In this document: positions 32,757 through 35,544 of the stretch, piece by piece | How the letters are laid out: each line of letters begins with the position of its first letter | How positions within the stretch are numbered: position 1 is the stretch's first letter | DNA from: Arenimonas sp. | GTDB lineage: Bacteria > Pseudomonadota > Gammaproteobacteria > Xanthomonadales > Xanthomonadaceae | Assembly: GCA_026398695.1 (NCBI GenBank) | Contig: JAPLSJ010000122.1 | Span: 1 to 35,544 of the forward strand | Length of the DNA stretch: 35,544 bases | Reading direction: 5' to 3' | The notes under the pieces: model-generated | Databases searched by the model: none | The model's input: only the letters and a program-made list of their open reading frames with translations | Told to the model about the DNA's origin: nothing | Position numbers and translations under genes: made by a program

Positions 32757-32857
32757 ACCCTTCGGCGAAAGCCAACGTACCAGGTACATTTTCACGGGCC
32801 GCCGACACCGGGCTGATAGACTGCTCGGTTCCTCCCTCCGGAGCCGCCCCCAGGCGC

Positions 32858-35544
<2,687 letters not shown>

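Overview
The window is about 35.5 kb of dense, very GC-rich proteobacterial chromosome, nearly all of it housekeeping genes. Protein sequences, gene order and the LexA operator type (TTAG-N6-TACTA) point to the Xanthomonadaceae/Lysobacteraceae (Xanthomonas, Lysobacter, Luteimonas and relatives). I see no rRNA operon, insertion sequence, prophage, integrase or CRISPR array. No gap without a gene exceeds about 200 bases. clpX runs off the left edge and uvrA off the right edge.

Layout from left to right. (1) Minus strand: tig-clpP-clpX (chaperone and protease), preceded by seven tRNA genes: Ser-GCU, Arg-ACG, Pro-UGG, Arg-UCU, His-GUG, Lys-CUU and Leu-UAG in transcription order. (2) Minus strand: pncC - unknown secreted protein - lexA - recA - recX - alaS - csrA, the SOS block, whose order otherwise matches the pncC-recA-recX-alaS-csrA-tRNA-Ser order of enterobacteria. 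(3) Plus strand: mutS, divergent from pncC and interrupted by an in-frame TAA at codon 341 of 859. (4) Minus strand: rpsP-rimM-trmD-rplS, hslR and a membrane protein of unknown function. (5) Minus strand ffh, divergent from plus-strand ypjD. (6) Minus strand: radA, coupled to a tail-specific-protease homologue that has lost its catalytic Ser and Lys. (7) Minus strand: murJ, then ribF-ileS-lspA-ispH and tRNA-Thr, with rpsT divergent from murJ. (8) Minus strand rplU-rpmA-obgE, and plus-strand uvrA.

The genes serve protein quality control, DNA repair (lexA, recA, recX, mutS, radA, uvrA), translation and envelope or cofactor synthesis. I found no new multi-gene system. The most unusual points are the broken mutS (possible hypermutator, sequencing error or readthrough), the predicted pseudoprotease after radA, a lexA gene whose operator and -10 leave almost no room for an mRNA leader, and a recurring promoter pattern at tRNA and ribosomal-protein genes (CATAAT or TAGAAT followed by T-Y-C-G).
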